From NCBI RefSeq assembly GCF_003026355.1, contig NZ_PYON01000018.1, positions 1-64,000 on the forward strand: 64,000 bases of DNA, read 5' to 3'. How positions within the stretch are numbered: position 1 is the first letter of the stretch; every line of letters begins with the position of its first letter. This document shows positions 19,376 to 29,070 of the stretch, in pieces. Source of the DNA: Photobacterium kishitanii (GTDB lineage: Bacteria > Pseudomonadota > Gammaproteobacteria > Enterobacterales > Vibrionaceae). Made by a program: the position numbers and the translations under genes. A model generated the notes under the pieces. That model ran no database searches and was not told the origin of the DNA. It worked only from the letters and a program-made list of their open reading frames with translations.

Positions 19376-20434
19376 TTAAATATCATCATCATTATTTTCA
19401 ATCATCTTATGTTTTTTCTTCCACTTATCCCAACGTTGATAAGCTAATTGCTGCATGTCGGTATTCTTATCTGCTTCATCAACAATTTCTTCGCCAACCA
19501 AACTTTCAAAAATATCTTCCAGGGTGACGAGGCCTTGTACTGTACCGTATTCATCAACAATTAGAATTAACTGAGAACGCTCTTGCATTAAACGCTCAAA
19601 CGCTTTTGGTACGCTAACATTGCTCATAATCACGGGTAGTGGACGTATTAGCGTGCCGAGCTCTTGGCCACCTTTGCCTGCTTGGCTTTCTGCAAATAGC
19701 TCTAATCGGTGTACGAAGCCGATAATATTATCGCTGTGCTCACTGAATACTAATGGGCGTGAGAATGGACTATTTTTATGTTTTGCTAAAAATTCGTTGA
19801 TGGTTTGTTCTGCATTAACACGGAATAATACCGGACGTGGGGTCATGATCTTAGTCACGCTCACATCTTTAAATTGCAGTAGGTTTGTGAGAATTTTAGA
19901 CTCTCCAGCACCAAGCTCACCTGATTCATGCGCTAACATTGCCATGGCTGATAATTCATCACGTAGTTTCGGTTGGACGTGACCATGAGCCAGACGACGA
20001 GTAATTTGCTCAGAGATCCATACTAACGGCATTAATAAGATCACCATCCAACGTAATAATATTGCGCTGGTTGGGGCTAATTGGCGCCAGTAAGTTGCTC
20101 CAATTGTTTTTGGAATAATTTCTGATAATAATAAAATACCGATGGTTAATGCACCTGAGAATACACCTAACCACTCACTACCAAAGACCACTGTTGCTTG
20201 TGCGCCTGCTGTTGCTGCACCTACCGTATGCGCGACGGTGTTTAGGGTTAGGATTGAGGCTAAGGGTCGGTCTATATTATTTTTGAGCGCGGCAAGTTTA
20301 GCTGCTGCGGGGTGGTTTTGTTGACGTAAAGTGCCGATATATCCCGGCGAAATACTCAATAAAACCGCTTCTAAAACGGAACAAATAAACGACACCCCTA
20401 TAGCTACAGAGATGTAAATCGTAAGCAGTACCAT
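19376..20434 (-). CDS. CNNM/DUF21 transporter-like protein with CBS pair
   Basis: 352 aa. The N-terminal DUF21 (CNNM) membrane domain has about four helices in residues 1-150, including ILLLSEIIPKTIGA. Two CBS domains follow (about 195-310), with KIMTPRPVLFRVNAE and LVTLEDIFESLVGEEI. The C-terminus is highly charged (WKKKHK then NNDDD). Relatives are Mg2+/Co2+ transport proteins of the CorB/CorC type. It lacks the C-terminal CorC_HlyC domain of longer paralogues. It is convergent with brnQ and divergent from hupA. Confidence 0.85.
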   Translation of the reverse strand: MVLLTIYISVAIGVSFICSVLEAVLLSISPGYIGTLRQQNHPAAAKLAALKNNIDRPLASILTLNTVAHTVGAATAGAQATVVFGSEWLGVFSGALTIGILLLSEIIPKTIGATYWRQLAPTSAILLRWMVILLMPLVWISEQITRRLAHGHVQPKLRDELSAMAMLAHESGELGAGESKILTNLLQFKDVSVTKIMTPRPVLFRVNAEQTINEFLAKHKNSPFSRPLVFSEHSDNIIGFVHRLELFAESQAGKGGQELGTLIRPLPVIMSNVSVPKAFERLMQERSQLILIVDEYGTVQGLVTLEDIFESLVGEEIVDEADKNTDMQQLAYQRWDKWKKKHKMIENNDDDI

Positions 20435-20662
20435 ATCAACCTGTCAATTAATCAGCGAATTTCGGCTATATTAATCGGGGCGGGTGGAAATAAAAACAAC
20501 TCTTTTTTGAATGTTATTAGTAACATTTTGTGAACTTTAGCTCAGTTTATGGTTAAAGAGTCTGCATTTAGATAGATAAAAGCCGACAAACCTTTGCCAC
20601 ACAGGCTTCTTTTGAATTAGAGTTGGGCGGTATTAAGCCCAAAACCTTAGAAGGGAAACCTA

Positions 20663-20935
20663 ATGAACAAGACCCAACTGATTGACCTGATCGCAGAAAA
20701 AGCAGATTTGTCTAAAGCACAAGCAAAATTAGCATTGGAAGCTACTCTTGAAGGCGTTACTGATGCGCTTAAAGATGGTGACCAGGTTCAACTAATTGGC
20801 TTTGGTACATTTAAAGTGAATCATCGTGCTGCACGCACTGGCCGTAACCCACAAACGGGTGCGGAAATTCAAATTGCTGCTGCTAACGTTCCTGCGTTCG
20901 TAGCTGGCAAAGCACTTAAAGACGCATTGAAGTAA
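20663..20935 (+). CDS. hupA: DNA-binding protein HU-alpha
   Basis: 90 aa, starting [20 protein letters not shown]. The DNA-binding beta-arm signature [20 protein letters not shown] is complete. HU bends and compacts DNA as a dimer. AAGGGAAA precedes the ATG. The terminator immediately downstream contains the start codon of the following lipoprotein gene at its end. Confidence 0.97.
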   Translation: MNKTQLIDLIAEKADLSKAQAKLALEATLEGVTDALKDGDQVQLIGFGTFKVNHRAARTGRNPQTGAEIQIAAANVPAFVAGKALKDALK

Positions 20936-20943
20936 TTAAAAAT

Positions 20944-20977
20944 AGCGCCAGCTCGCATTAGCTTCTGGCGTTTTTTT
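20944..20977 (+). terminator. Terminator of hupA
   Basis: A CGCCAG/CTGGCG stem with a 13-base loop is followed by seven T. The ATG of the next gene abuts the T-run. Confidence 0.8.
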
Positions 20978-21652
20978 ATGACACGTATAACGCTTTCTCT
21001 GGTGGTTGCATTTTTACTCACAGGCTGTGCGGCAAGCGACATGGCTGAAAATGCAGTAATAGCGCCTAAAACTGTCACTGTTGCTCAAGCAGCAACTGAT
21101 GGTCCTCATTTTTATTGGTATACCTTCCGTTCTAATCAGCCTATAACGCTCAGTGAGCGTGTGTTTACCCCTAATCAAGGGCAATATCAGGCTAACTACC
21201 GTTGGCGCTCAGGAAAGCTGTTTGAGCTCTATCAACAAGGACAGCAGCGTATCGATGGTTCTCTTATTCCATTTCAATTGCAATTACGGTTTGATAGCGA
21301 TGGTTTAGCGGTATTTCAACGTTATCAACAAGGGCAAACTATTTTGCCATTAACGGATGCTGAAATTACTAAGTTACGTCGGCAGGCGGTTGGATTAGCG
21401 ACGAGAGTTGAACAACTTAGTCATCGCCAGCAAACTTGGGTGCAGGGACATTGGCAACAACAGCAGTTTATTCCCTGTCAGCAGCATCAAGCGGTTGAAG
21501 TGGTGGCTCAAGCGACAGCAGAAAAATTATCAGGCCAAGGCTATATGGCGGTAAGTGGTCAGTTGCAAGGACAACAATTAAACGTTGATAATATTTTATT
21601 GCAACGTAAGCAACAACAGTGTTTGGTTGCACCGAATTTATTGGGAAATTAA
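20978..21652 (+). CDS. yjaH: YjaH-like lipoprotein (DUF1481)
   Basis: 224 aa. A signal peptide with lipobox LLTGC (Cys near 17) marks a lipoprotein. The body is glutamine-rich with conserved FYWYTFRSNQPITLSERV, as in DUF1481. The function is unknown. Position between hupA and purD is as in E. coli. The ATG follows the hupA terminator T-run directly and no Shine-Dalgarno is visible, so either translation starts weakly or a downstream start is used, although no other ATG lies before the signal peptide. Confidence 0.75.
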   Translation: MTRITLSLVVAFLLTGCAASDMAENAVIAPKTVTVAQAATDGPHFYWYTFRSNQPITLSERVFTPNQGQYQANYRWRSGKLFELYQQGQQRIDGSLIPFQLQLRFDSDGLAVFQRYQQGQTILPLTDAEITKLRRQAVGLATRVEQLSHRQQTWVQGHWQQQQFIPCQQHQAVEVVAQATAEKLSGQGYMAVSGQLQGQQLNVDNILLQRKQQQCLVAPNLLGN

Positions 21653-21673
21653 TTTATTCGATGATTTATAAAC

Positions 21674-21702
21674 AAAAAACGCGCCATGTGAGCGCGTTTT
21701 TT
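21674..21702. terminator. Bidirectional terminator between yjaH and purD
   Basis: AAAAAACGCGC-CATGTGA-GCGCGTTTTTT has A and T runs on both sides and lies between convergent genes. Confidence 0.9.
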
Positions 21703-21719
21703 AGTTATGGATTGTTGCT

Positions 21720-23006
21720 TTATTGTTCGCGAGCAATAGCACGGTAGCCAATGTCATCGCGGTGGAACATTCCATCCCATGATATTTGTTTTGCTAACGC
21801 ATAAGCACGCTGTTGAGCCGCTAATACGGTATCACCCATTGCCGTGGCACATAATACGCGACCACCATTTGTCACCACATCAGCGTTAAGATTATTAGTT
21901 GTACCTGCATGGAAGATTTTTTCTCCTGCTAGCTCTTGCTGAGGTAAGCCGCTAATAATATCGCCTTTGTGGTAATCGGCAGGATAGCCGCCAGCAGCAA
22001 GTACTACTCCGATAGCTGCACGTGGATCCCATTTTGATTCAACGGTATCAAGTTTGCCGTCAATGGCTGCTAAGCAAAGTTCAACTAAATCTGATTGCAT
22101 GCGCAGCATAATAGGCTGAGTTTCTGGATCACCAAAACGACAGTTATATTCGATCACTTTTGGAGTGCCGTCAGCCATTATCATTAAGCCTGCATAGAGG
22201 AAACCAGTATAGGGTGCCCCCTCTGCTGCCATGCCTTCAACGGTTGGATAGATAACTTCTTGCATCACACGATCGTGAATTTGTTGAGTGACGACTGGCG
22301 CTGGCGAGTATGCGCCCATGCCGCCAGTGTTAGGACCGCTATCACCATTGCCGACACGTTTATGATCTTGGCTGGTGGCCATTGGTAGTACATTCTTACC
22401 ATCAACCATGACGATAAAGCTCGCTTCTTCACCATCAAGAAATTCTTCAATCACCACACGGTGACCAGCTTCACCAAAGGCATTACCTGCGAGCATATCG
22501 CGTACTGCAGCTTCAGCTTCTTGTTCCGTCATGGCGACAATCACGCCTTTACCAGCCGCTAAACCATCTGCTTTAACCACAATTGGCGCGCCTTTTTGCT
22601 TAAGATAAGCCAGTGCTGGTTCGATTTCAGTAAAGTTTTGGTAATCAGCGGTAGGGATCTGATGACGGGCTAAAAAATCTTTGGTGAAGGCTTTAGAACC
22701 TTCAAGTTGTGCTGCGGCTTGGGTTGGGCCAAAAATAGCTAATCCTACGGCACGAAACGCATCAACCACACCAATTACCAATGGCGCTTCAGGGCCGACA
22801 ATGGTTAGTTCAATGTGATTACGTTGGGCAAATTCAACTAAAGCATTAATGTCTTCAACGCCGATGTCGACATTCTCTAATTTTGGTTCAAGTGCAGTGC
22901 CAGCATTACCTGGAGCGATAAAGATTTTTTCCACATTTGGATTTTGTGCCACTTTCCAACCCAATGCATGTTCACGGCCGCCATTACCAATAATTAGTAC
23001 TTTCAT
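21720..23006 (-). CDS. purD: Phosphoribosylamine-glycine ligase
   Basis: 428 aa from the second of two consecutive ATGs, which lies seven bases after [25 protein letters not shown] is the usual N-terminus. The ATP-grasp domain (about 105-320) contains [13 protein letters not shown] and the metal-binding RFGDPETQ. It catalyses step 2 of de novo purine synthesis (PRA + glycine + ATP to GAR). It is downstream of purH in the same operon, 137 bases apart. Confidence 0.98.
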   Translation of the reverse strand: MKVLIIGNGGREHALGWKVAQNPNVEKIFIAPGNAGTALEPKLENVDIGVEDINALVEFAQRNHIELTIVGPEAPLVIGVVDAFRAVGLAIFGPTQAAAQLEGSKAFTKDFLARHQIPTADYQNFTEIEPALAYLKQKGAPIVVKADGLAAGKGVIVAMTEQEAEAAVRDMLAGNAFGEAGHRVVIEEFLDGEEASFIVMVDGKNVLPMATSQDHKRVGNGDSGPNTGGMGAYSPAPVVTQQIHDRVMQEVIYPTVEGMAAEGAPYTGFLYAGLMIMADGTPKVIEYNCRFGDPETQPIMLRMQSDLVELCLAAIDGKLDTVESKWDPRAAIGVVLAAGGYPADYHKGDIISGLPQQELAGEKIFHAGTTNNLNADVVTNGGRVLCATAMGDTVLAAQQRAYALAKQISWDGMFHRDDIGYRAIAREQ

Positions 23007-23093
23007 CATTTTCCCTTTGAGCGCTGCGCTAAAATTAATATTTTAAAACCGTCGTAACAGTGAACTGCTACGGTATTTCACTACTGTAAATCA

Positions 23094-23119
23094 ATTCAGG
23101 CTCGATGAAGAGCCTGAAT
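23094..23119 (-). other. Intercistronic stem-loop in purHD
   Basis: A perfect 10-bp inverted repeat ATTCAGGCTC/GAGCCTGAAT with a six-base loop, between purH and purD. It lacks a T-run, so it is more likely a processing or stability element than a full terminator. Confidence 0.55.
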
Positions 23120-23143
23120 CTATTCTATCCGTTATTAGAGGTA

Positions 23144-24736
23144 TTAATGACGGAAGTGACGCATACCAGTAAAGACCATTGCCATGCCGTGTTCATCAGC
23201 GGCTGCAATGACTTCATCATCGCGCATAGAGCCGCCAGGTTGAATAACACAAGTAATGCCGGCTTCTGCTGCGGCATCAATACCATCACGGAATGGGAAG
23301 AATGCATCAGAGGCCATTACACTTCCTGCGACTTCTAGATTTTCGTCAGCGGCTTTGATACCCGCAATTTTAGCTGAATAGACTCGGCTCATTTGACCAG
23401 CACCGACACCGATAGTCATATTACCTTTGGCATACACAATCGCGTTTGATTTAACGTATTTCGCCACTTTCCAACAAAATAACGCATCACGTAATTCGTC
23501 AGCTGTTGGTTGACGTTGTGAGACGACGGTTAGATCATCAAGCGATACCATGCCTTGGTCACGATCTTGAACTAGCAAGCCACCATTGACGCGTTTAACA
23601 TCAAAAGCTGTGGTTGTGGTTGACCATTCGCCACACTCAAGTAAACGCAGGTTTTTCTTGGCAGCGATAATTGCTGTTGCTTGCGGTGAGACTTTAGGGG
23701 CAATAATCACTTCAACAAATTGACGATCAACGATAGTTTGCGCGGTTGCAGCATCAAGTTCACGGTTGAAAGCAATAATGCCGCCAAAGGCTGAGGTTGG
23801 ATCAGTTTTATAAGCACGATCGTAAGCTTCAAGGAGGTTGTCACCTAGCGCGACGCCACATGGGTTAGCGTGCTTTACAATCACACAAGCAGGAAGGTCG
23901 AACTCTTTGACACACTCAAGTGCCGCGTCAGTATCAGCAATGTTATTGTAAGATAACGCTTTACCTTGCAGCTGAGTCGCGGTTGCCACAGAGGCTTCTT
24001 GTGGATTCGCTTCAACATAGAATGCGGCTGCTTGGTGGCTGTTTTCACCGTAGCGCATGTCTTGTTTTTTCTCGAATTGCTGATTGAAAGTGCGTGGGAA
24101 TTTCGATGCTTGGTCACCTTCTTTGTTGTCGCCATACGAAGGCACCATGGTACCGAAGTAATTAGCAATCATACCGTCGTAAGCGGCAGTATGTTCAAAA
24201 GCTGAGATAGCAAGATCAAAACGCGTAGCATGGGTTAATGAGCCGTCATTGGTACTCATTTCAGTAAGGACGCGATCATAATCATGGGCATTGACCACAA
24301 TCGTCACATCTTTATGGTTTTTAGCGGCTGAACGCACCATAGTTGGTCCGCCGATATCAATATTTTCTATTGCGTCTTCTAAACTACAATTTGGGTTAGC
24401 AACGGTTTCAGCAAACGGATATAGGTTAACTACCACCATATCAATTGGATTAATGCCGTGTTGTGCCATGATGGCATCATCAATACCGCGACGGCCTAAA
24501 ACGCCACCGTGTACTTTAGGGTGAAGGGTTTTTACACGGCCGTCCATCATTTCAGGAAAACCCGTGTAGTCAGAAACTTCAGTGACTTGAATGTTCTGTT
24601 CTGCAAGTAAACGCGCGGTACCACCCGTAGATAAAATCTCTACGCCGCGGTTGGCGAGGGCGTGAGCGAATTCAACAATACCAGTTTTGTCTGATACGCT
24701 GAGCAGCGCACGGCGAATAGGACGAACGTTTTCCAT
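23144..24736 (-). CDS. purH: Bifunctional AICAR transformylase / IMP cyclohydrolase
   Basis: 530 aa from ATG 24736, nine bases after GAGAG; an ATG nine bases earlier (24745) abuts the Shine-Dalgarno. The N-terminal IMP cyclohydrolase domain (about 1-195) begins [17 protein letters not shown]. The C-terminal transformylase domain carries [12 protein letters not shown] and the catalytic KHANPCGVA. The last two steps to IMP are done here. It is first in the purHD operon, preceded by a PurR operator and a long hairpin. Confidence 0.98.
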   Translation of the reverse strand: MENVRPIRRALLSVSDKTGIVEFAHALANRGVEILSTGGTARLLAEQNIQVTEVSDYTGFPEMMDGRVKTLHPKVHGGVLGRRGIDDAIMAQHGINPIDMVVVNLYPFAETVANPNCSLEDAIENIDIGGPTMVRSAAKNHKDVTIVVNAHDYDRVLTEMSTNDGSLTHATRFDLAISAFEHTAAYDGMIANYFGTMVPSYGDNKEGDQASKFPRTFNQQFEKKQDMRYGENSHQAAAFYVEANPQEASVATATQLQGKALSYNNIADTDAALECVKEFDLPACVIVKHANPCGVALGDNLLEAYDRAYKTDPTSAFGGIIAFNRELDAATAQTIVDRQFVEVIIAPKVSPQATAIIAAKKNLRLLECGEWSTTTTAFDVKRVNGGLLVQDRDQGMVSLDDLTVVSQRQPTADELRDALFCWKVAKYVKSNAIVYAKGNMTIGVGAGQMSRVYSAKIAGIKAADENLEVAGSVMASDAFFPFRDGIDAAAEAGITCVIQPGGSMRDDEVIAAADEHGMAMVFTGMRHFRH

Positions 24737-24765
24737 TGCTACCATCTCTCTAATACACAGTGAAT

Positions 24766-24821
24766 AGGATATTTTCCAACGCCAATCTCAGTTGGATTAG
24801 ATTGGCGTTGGGAAATATCCT
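24766..24821. repeat. 23-bp near-perfect inverted repeat upstream of purH
   Basis: The arms 24766-24788 and 24799-24821 start AGGATATTTTCCAACGCC and are complementary at 22 of 23 positions, around a 10-base loop. There is no T-run on either side. It would lie in the purH 5' untranslated region. The single mismatch is a G-T pair on the plus strand and A-C on the minus strand. Confidence 0.85.
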
Positions 24822-24878
24822 CGGCTAAAATCGAGCAAAGCCAAGAATTAGTGAACGATATGTATCAATCAGGTACCT

Positions 24879-24916
24879 ATTCTACATGAATATTGGCATT
24901 GCGCAAACGTTTGCTA
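24879..24916 (-). promoter_or_regulatory. purHD promoter with PurR operator
   Basis: A palindrome CGCAAACGTTTGC (24902-24914) matches the core of the PurR box. On the minus strand it overlaps a TTGCGC -35 (24901-24906), 16 bases from a TAGAAT -10 (24879-24884). PurR with hypoxanthine or guanine would block RNA polymerase here, as known for pur genes. Confidence 0.8.
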
Positions 24917-24963
24917 TTTGAGGGTGGTCACTGAAATATAGCGCTAGGCTAAAGGGTGTTTGA

Positions 24964-25434
24964 ATGTATTTAATTGGGCAACTAGCAAAATTATGTAATG
25001 TCAGTAGTGATACATTACGTTTTTATGAGAAAAATGGTTTGATAGAACCTGCGGGTCGCAGTGATAGTGGTTATCGCTTATACAGTGAAGGTAATTTATC
25101 TCGCGTTAAATTTATTTTACGCGCTAAAGCGATTGGGTTAAGCCTTGGTGAGATTTGTGAGTTACTTGATATTCGACTTGAAGCAAGTCAGCACAGTTGC
25201 GCTGAAGTAAAAGCGATAACGCAAGCTAAATTGGATGAAGTTGATAGTAAAATCGCTGAACTACAACGGATTCGAGGTGCATTAAAAAAGATCAATGATG
25301 CTTGCTGTGGTCACCGTAATGATGATGCCAGCCATTGCTCTATTCTTGGTGCGTTGAATGACAGCGACGATATGGCTAACCCAGAAGTAAAGCCAGAGCC
25401 TTGTAGTTCAGGACAATGTCATTGTGATGATTAA
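24964..25434 (+). CDS. zntR: Zn(II)-responsive MerR-family activator ZntR
   Basis: 156 aa. The MerR winged HTH occupies about 1-70 (YLIGQLAKLCNVSSDTLRFYE), followed by the dimer helix. Zinc ligands of ZntR are in place: Cys in QHSC, CysCys in NDACCGH and Cys in HCSIL. The C-terminus has an unusual extra tail ending CSSGQCHCDD, longer than the E. coli protein by about 15 residues and possibly metal binding. ZntR activates zinc-export genes such as zntA, not seen here. It lies between purH and a small lipoprotein gene, in E. coli-unlike context. Confidence 0.88.
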   Translation: MYLIGQLAKLCNVSSDTLRFYEKNGLIEPAGRSDSGYRLYSEGNLSRVKFILRAKAIGLSLGEICELLDIRLEASQHSCAEVKAITQAKLDEVDSKIAELQRIRGALKKINDACCGHRNDDASHCSILGALNDSDDMANPEVKPEPCSSGQCHCDD

Positions 25435-25631
25435 TCACTAGTCGCTTGTTTGACATTTTCAATCACATCTTTGGTGGTATCACGAAAGAAATGACCGGTG
25501 GCTTTGGTTGCGTCACGAGTCGCATGACCGACTTCGGTTAAACCTTGTTTCATGTCTTGTTTGTTTTGGCTTGAGCAACCTGCAACAGCGAAGATACTTA
25601 AAATGATGGCTGCGATAGTTATCTTTTTCAA
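25431..25631 (-). CDS. Small lipoprotein, 66 aa
   Basis: A TTG start at 25631, nine bases after GGAG, gives MKKITIAAIILSIFAVAGC, a classical lipoprotein signal with lipobox AVAGC. The mature part is about 48 residues, hydrophilic and helical, with the repeated pattern HATRDATKATGHFFRDTTKD. A longer frame from an upstream ATG (25697) would spoil the signal peptide and is rejected. Its end overlaps the zntR stop by four bases, tail to tail. The function is unknown; small entericidin-like or envelope-stress lipoproteins look similar. Confidence 0.7.
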   Translation of the reverse strand: MKKITIAAIILSIFAVAGCSSQNKQDMKQGLTEVGHATRDATKATGHFFRDTTKDVIENVKQATSD

Positions 25632-25814
25632 TGTTAATGACTCCAACAAATAACAATTGGGTCTAGTGTAGCTTTTTTTAGTCGTGATCCAAGTCAAAAT
25701 CTGGTTAGTTTGTCATATTTTTGACGAGTATTTTTCGTTAGTGGTTCATTTAAAATTGTGATAGTTTCAGGTCTTCGAAAATTTGCTTTACCCGTTTAGC
25801 AATAAGGAAATTCA

Positions 25815-26096
25815 ATGTTAAAAGTGAATGAATATTTTGATGGCCAAGTAAAATCTGTTGGCTTTGAATCTGCAGGCGATCATGCAAGTGTTGGTGTGAT
25901 GGTTGCGGGTGAATACACCTTTTCGACAGCTGCCCCTGAGCGTATGACGGTAGTGAAAGGCGAACTTACCGTGAAATTACCGGGCCATGTTGATTGGGAA
26001 ACCTATGGTGCAGGTGATGATTTTGAAGTCCCTGGTGATAGTGCATTCCACGTTAAAGTAACTAAAACTACTGCCTATTTATGTGATTACTTATAA
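25815..26096 (+). CDS. ppnP: Pyrimidine/purine nucleoside phosphorylase PpnP
   Basis: 93 aa, single cupin barrel (formerly DUF1255/YaiE). The conserved blocks [27 protein letters not shown] and [16 protein letters not shown] match closely. The family cleaves nucleosides with phosphate to give free base and ribose-1-phosphate. It is monocistronic with its own terminator. Confidence 0.92.
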   Translation: MLKVNEYFDGQVKSVGFESAGDHASVGVMVAGEYTFSTAAPERMTVVKGELTVKLPGHVDWETYGAGDDFEVPGDSAFHVKVTKTTAYLCDYL

Positions 26097-26121
26097 ATTA
26101 CATAAGTACTGAGCTGTCATT

Positions 26122-26152
26122 AAAAAAGCTTCGTTACGACGAAGCTTTTTTA
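26122..26152. terminator. Terminator of ppnP / malI
   Basis: AAAAAAGCTTCGT-TAC-GACGAAGCTTTTTT between convergent genes; usable from both sides. Confidence 0.9.
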
Positions 26153-26163
26153 TTGGCTGTTAT

Positions 26164-27192
26164 TTAAGCGGAATCACGACAGATAAGTTGTGGTGCAAGT
26201 ATTAAACGTTGAATCATACCATCGTCGCTTTTCATGCGAGCAAGTAAACGTCGGCCAGCGTGTTGGCCTATTTCTCTTATCGGTGAACTCACGACAGTCA
26301 GCGACGGTTGGCTTAATGTGGCTTCAGCCATATCATCAAAGCTAATGATGGCCACTTGTTGATCAATATAATTATCTTTACCAACACTTTTACCACTGCG
26401 CTTAACACCATATAGTGCCCCTAATGCAATTGTGGGGCTATGACACAAGATTGCGGTTATTTTAGGATGCTGGGTTAATAACTGCTGCACTGTCGTTGCG
26501 GCATGTTGTTGTTGATTATCAGCTTCAAGGATCCATTCATTTTTAAACGGTAATCCGTATTGAATCAGGGTGCTACCAAAGCCCCCTAGCCGTTCTGCTC
26601 GAGTTAAAGACTCACCAGAGCCACCGACATAGGCAATATGACGATGGCCTTGTTCAATAAGATATCGACTAGCAATTACCGCTGCCTGGTGGTTATCTGG
26701 GCCAATATAATCAACCTCATTATTAACCGTTGCTCGTGCTAAACAAACCGCAGGGATCCCCGCTTGCTGCGCCATTGTAATCACGGTGGCTGTGGCTTCT
26801 CTTACTGGGCTAAAAGCAATGCCAGCGACACCTTGTTGAATCATTGATTGCACACATTGGATTAATTTTTGGGGACAGCGATTAGATTGTGCCAAAAATA
26901 ACAAATAGCCTTGTTGTTCTAATTCATCACTGATACCGGCAGTAATTTCAGTATAAAAAGGATCGGTAATATCCGTTAAGACCAAGCCAATTAAATTGGA
27001 GTGAGAGGTGCGTAAATTCGCCGCCGCGGTATTACGAACATAACCTAATGCGGTAACGGCTTGGTTTACTTTATCAATGGTTGCAGGGGAGATTCGCCCT
27101 TTGTTACTGAGCACTAATGAGACGGTAGAGACAGATACATCAGCATAGGCCGCGACATCAGTAATTTTGATTTTGGGTGTCTTACTCGCCAT
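26164..27192 (-). CDS. malI: LacI-family maltose regulon repressor MalI
   Basis: 342 aa from ATG 27192, preceded by AGGAT; the ATG at 27213 has no ribosome binding site. The HTH KITDVAAYADVSVSTVSLVL and hinge are at the N-terminus, and the periplasmic-binding-protein-like effector domain follows (about 65-340). It is divergent from malX-malY, the genes MalI represses in E. coli. Two matching operator palindromes lie in the shared intergenic region, which strongly supports the name. Confidence 0.92.
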   Translation of the reverse strand: MASKTPKIKITDVAAYADVSVSTVSLVLSNKGRISPATIDKVNQAVTALGYVRNTAAANLRTSHSNLIGLVLTDITDPFYTEITAGISDELEQQGYLLFLAQSNRCPQKLIQCVQSMIQQGVAGIAFSPVREATATVITMAQQAGIPAVCLARATVNNEVDYIGPDNHQAAVIASRYLIEQGHRHIAYVGGSGESLTRAERLGGFGSTLIQYGLPFKNEWILEADNQQQHAATTVQQLLTQHPKITAILCHSPTIALGALYGVKRSGKSVGKDNYIDQQVAIISFDDMAEATLSQPSLTVVSSPIREIGQHAGRRLLARMKSDDGMIQRLILAPQLICRDSA

Positions 27193-27221
27193 AAGTGAAT
27201 GGATCCTATTCATAATGTTAC

Positions 27222-27237
27222 ATTTAAACGTTATATC
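27222..27237. promoter_or_regulatory. Secondary MalI operator (degenerate)
   Basis: ATTTAAACGTTATATC shares 12 of 16 positions with the main operator and lies 30 bases before the malI start, fitting autoregulation. Confidence 0.55.
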
Positions 27238-27322
27238 GATAGCGATTATTCTAACAGCATCACAAATTTGGAAATGGGTGTTAACTCGCTATATTTCCGT
27301 GATCTTGCTAGCGATAAAAGTT

Positions 27323-27338
27323 GATAAAACGTTTTATC
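27323..27338. promoter_or_regulatory. Primary MalI operator
   Basis: A perfect 16-bp palindrome GATAAAACGTTTTATC, the same operator that MalI binds at malX in E. coli, placed about 140 bases before the malX start. Confidence 0.88.
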
Positions 27339-27474
27339 ATCTGTTGCGTAATTTATCAAAAGCGTTGGCAGAAGTCTTGAGCTCATCTTTGTCGACGTTT
27401 TTTTTCAATAAAGAGCTAAAACGATTTACCTCTTTATTATCGACATTGAATGTCTCGTTAGTGAGTGACTCATT

Positions 27475-29064
27475 ATGGATAAATCTGTACCTAAATCTGC
27501 ACCTAAAACGACCCTATGGGAATTTTTTCAAAGCTTAGGCAAAACCTTCATGCTACCGGTCGCATTATTGGCGTTCTCGGGGATTTTATTGGGGATCGGT
27601 AGCTCATTATCGAGCGTTGCAGTAAAAGAAAGCATGCCCTTTTTAGATAACACCATTTTGCAATTGTTGTTTATGTGGATGACAAAAATTGGTCTAGTGG
27701 CCTTTATTTATCTACCTATTATGTTTGCTGTTGCGATTCCATTGGGGTTGGCGCGTGAAGAAAAAGGGGTTGCTGCTTTTGCTGGTTTTGTCGGTTACTC
27801 GGCCTTAAACCTGTCAATTAATTTCTATTTAACTGTTGCGGGTGTTATTGGTAATCCAACGGAAGAAAAAGCCTATGGAGTTAAGTCAATCCTTGGGGTT
27901 GAATCAATCGATACGGGTATTTTAGGGGCCGTAATTGTCGGTATTATTGTTGCAAAACTGCATGCACGTTTTTATACCTATAAAATGCCCGATGCGTTAG
28001 CTTTCTTTGGTGGGGCTCGCTTTGTACCGATTATTTCAACCTTAGTCTTAGGTGTGGTGGGTCTAGTTGTACCTGTGGTATGGCCATATTTTGCGATGGG
28101 GATCGCTGGGATTGGTAACTTGATCTCTCATGCAGGTCCGTTTGGTCCATTCTTATTTGGTACTGGTGAGCGTTTATTATTACCGTTTGGTTTACACCAT
28201 GTTTTAGTTGCATTGGTACGTTTTACTGAGGCTGGTGGCTCTTTAGAAGTGTGTGGAAAAACCGTCAGTGGCGCACTTAATATTTTCTACTCAGAGTTAG
28301 CTTGTCCAACATCTCAAGGGTTCTCTGGCTCTGCAACAGCCTTTTTATCACAAGGTAAAATGCCAGTGTTCTTAGGTGGCTTACCTGGTGCTGCTTTAGC
28401 TATGTATCATTGCGCCCGTCTTGAAAATCGCAGTAAGGTAAAAGCGTTATTATTATCTGGTGTTATCGCTTGTATTATCGGTGGTATCACTGAGCCGCTA
28501 GAGTTCTTGTTCCTCTTTGTTGCGCCAGCGCTCTATGTTGTGCATGCAATTTTAACCGGCGTTGGCTTTATGGTTATGGGCTTACTCGGGGTAACAATTG
28601 GTAATACTGATGGCAATATCATCGATTTCTTAATCTTTGGGGTATTACAAGGCACCGCAACTAAGTGGTACCTAGTGCCATTAGTCGCTGCAGTTTGGTT
28701 TGTGGTTTATTATAGTGTGTTTCGATTTGCGATCACTCGCTTTAATCTTAAAACGCCAGGTCGTGAAGTTGAAACTAAAGAAGCGTTAGCATTTGCAGTA
28801 ACTGGTGAGAAAACCACGGGTTATAAAGGCGATATTATTTTAGCTGCATTAGGTGGCGCGAATAATTTAGTGTCACTTGATAATTGCATTACTCGTTTAC
28901 GTCTGTCAGTGAATGACATGAGTTTAGTTAATGATGCAGTGTTAAAAGCTAATGGTGCACTTGGGGTGGTGAAGCTCGATGCTCACAATTTGCAAGTGGT
29001 GATTGGGCCTCAAGTTCATATGGTGAAAAACGAAATTCAAGGGCTGTTACCCGCTAGCGCATAA
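27475..29064 (+). CDS. malX: PTS maltose/glucose EIICB component MalX
   Basis: 529 aa. The EIIC membrane domain (about 12-430) has about ten helices and the signature GERLLLPFGLHHVLVALV and GGITEPLEFLF. The EIIB domain (about 450-525) carries the phospho-cysteine Cys471 in NLVSLDNCITRLRLSV. MalX phosphorylates and imports glucose or maltose using phosphate from HPr and an EIIA. It heads malXY, under MalI control. Confidence 0.93.
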   Translation: MDKSVPKSAPKTTLWEFFQSLGKTFMLPVALLAFSGILLGIGSSLSSVAVKESMPFLDNTILQLLFMWMTKIGLVAFIYLPIMFAVAIPLGLAREEKGVAAFAGFVGYSALNLSINFYLTVAGVIGNPTEEKAYGVKSILGVESIDTGILGAVIVGIIVAKLHARFYTYKMPDALAFFGGARFVPIISTLVLGVVGLVVPVVWPYFAMGIAGIGNLISHAGPFGPFLFGTGERLLLPFGLHHVLVALVRFTEAGGSLEVCGKTVSGALNIFYSELACPTSQGFSGSATAFLSQGKMPVFLGGLPGAALAMYHCARLENRSKVKALLLSGVIACIIGGITEPLEFLFLFVAPALYVVHAILTGVGFMVMGLLGVTIGNTDGNIIDFLIFGVLQGTATKWYLVPLVAAVWFVVYYSVFRFAITRFNLKTPGREVETKEALAFAVTGEKTTGYKGDIILAALGGANNLVSLDNCITRLRLSVNDMSLVNDAVLKANGALGVVKLDAHNLQVVIGPQVHMVKNEIQGLLPASA

Positions 29065-29070
29065 CTTACC

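Noticed and set aside
27167-27538. 123-aa plus-strand ORF across the malI-malX intergenic region
   Set aside because: It overlaps both MalI operators and the start of malX; composition is that of translated AT-rich non-coding DNA.
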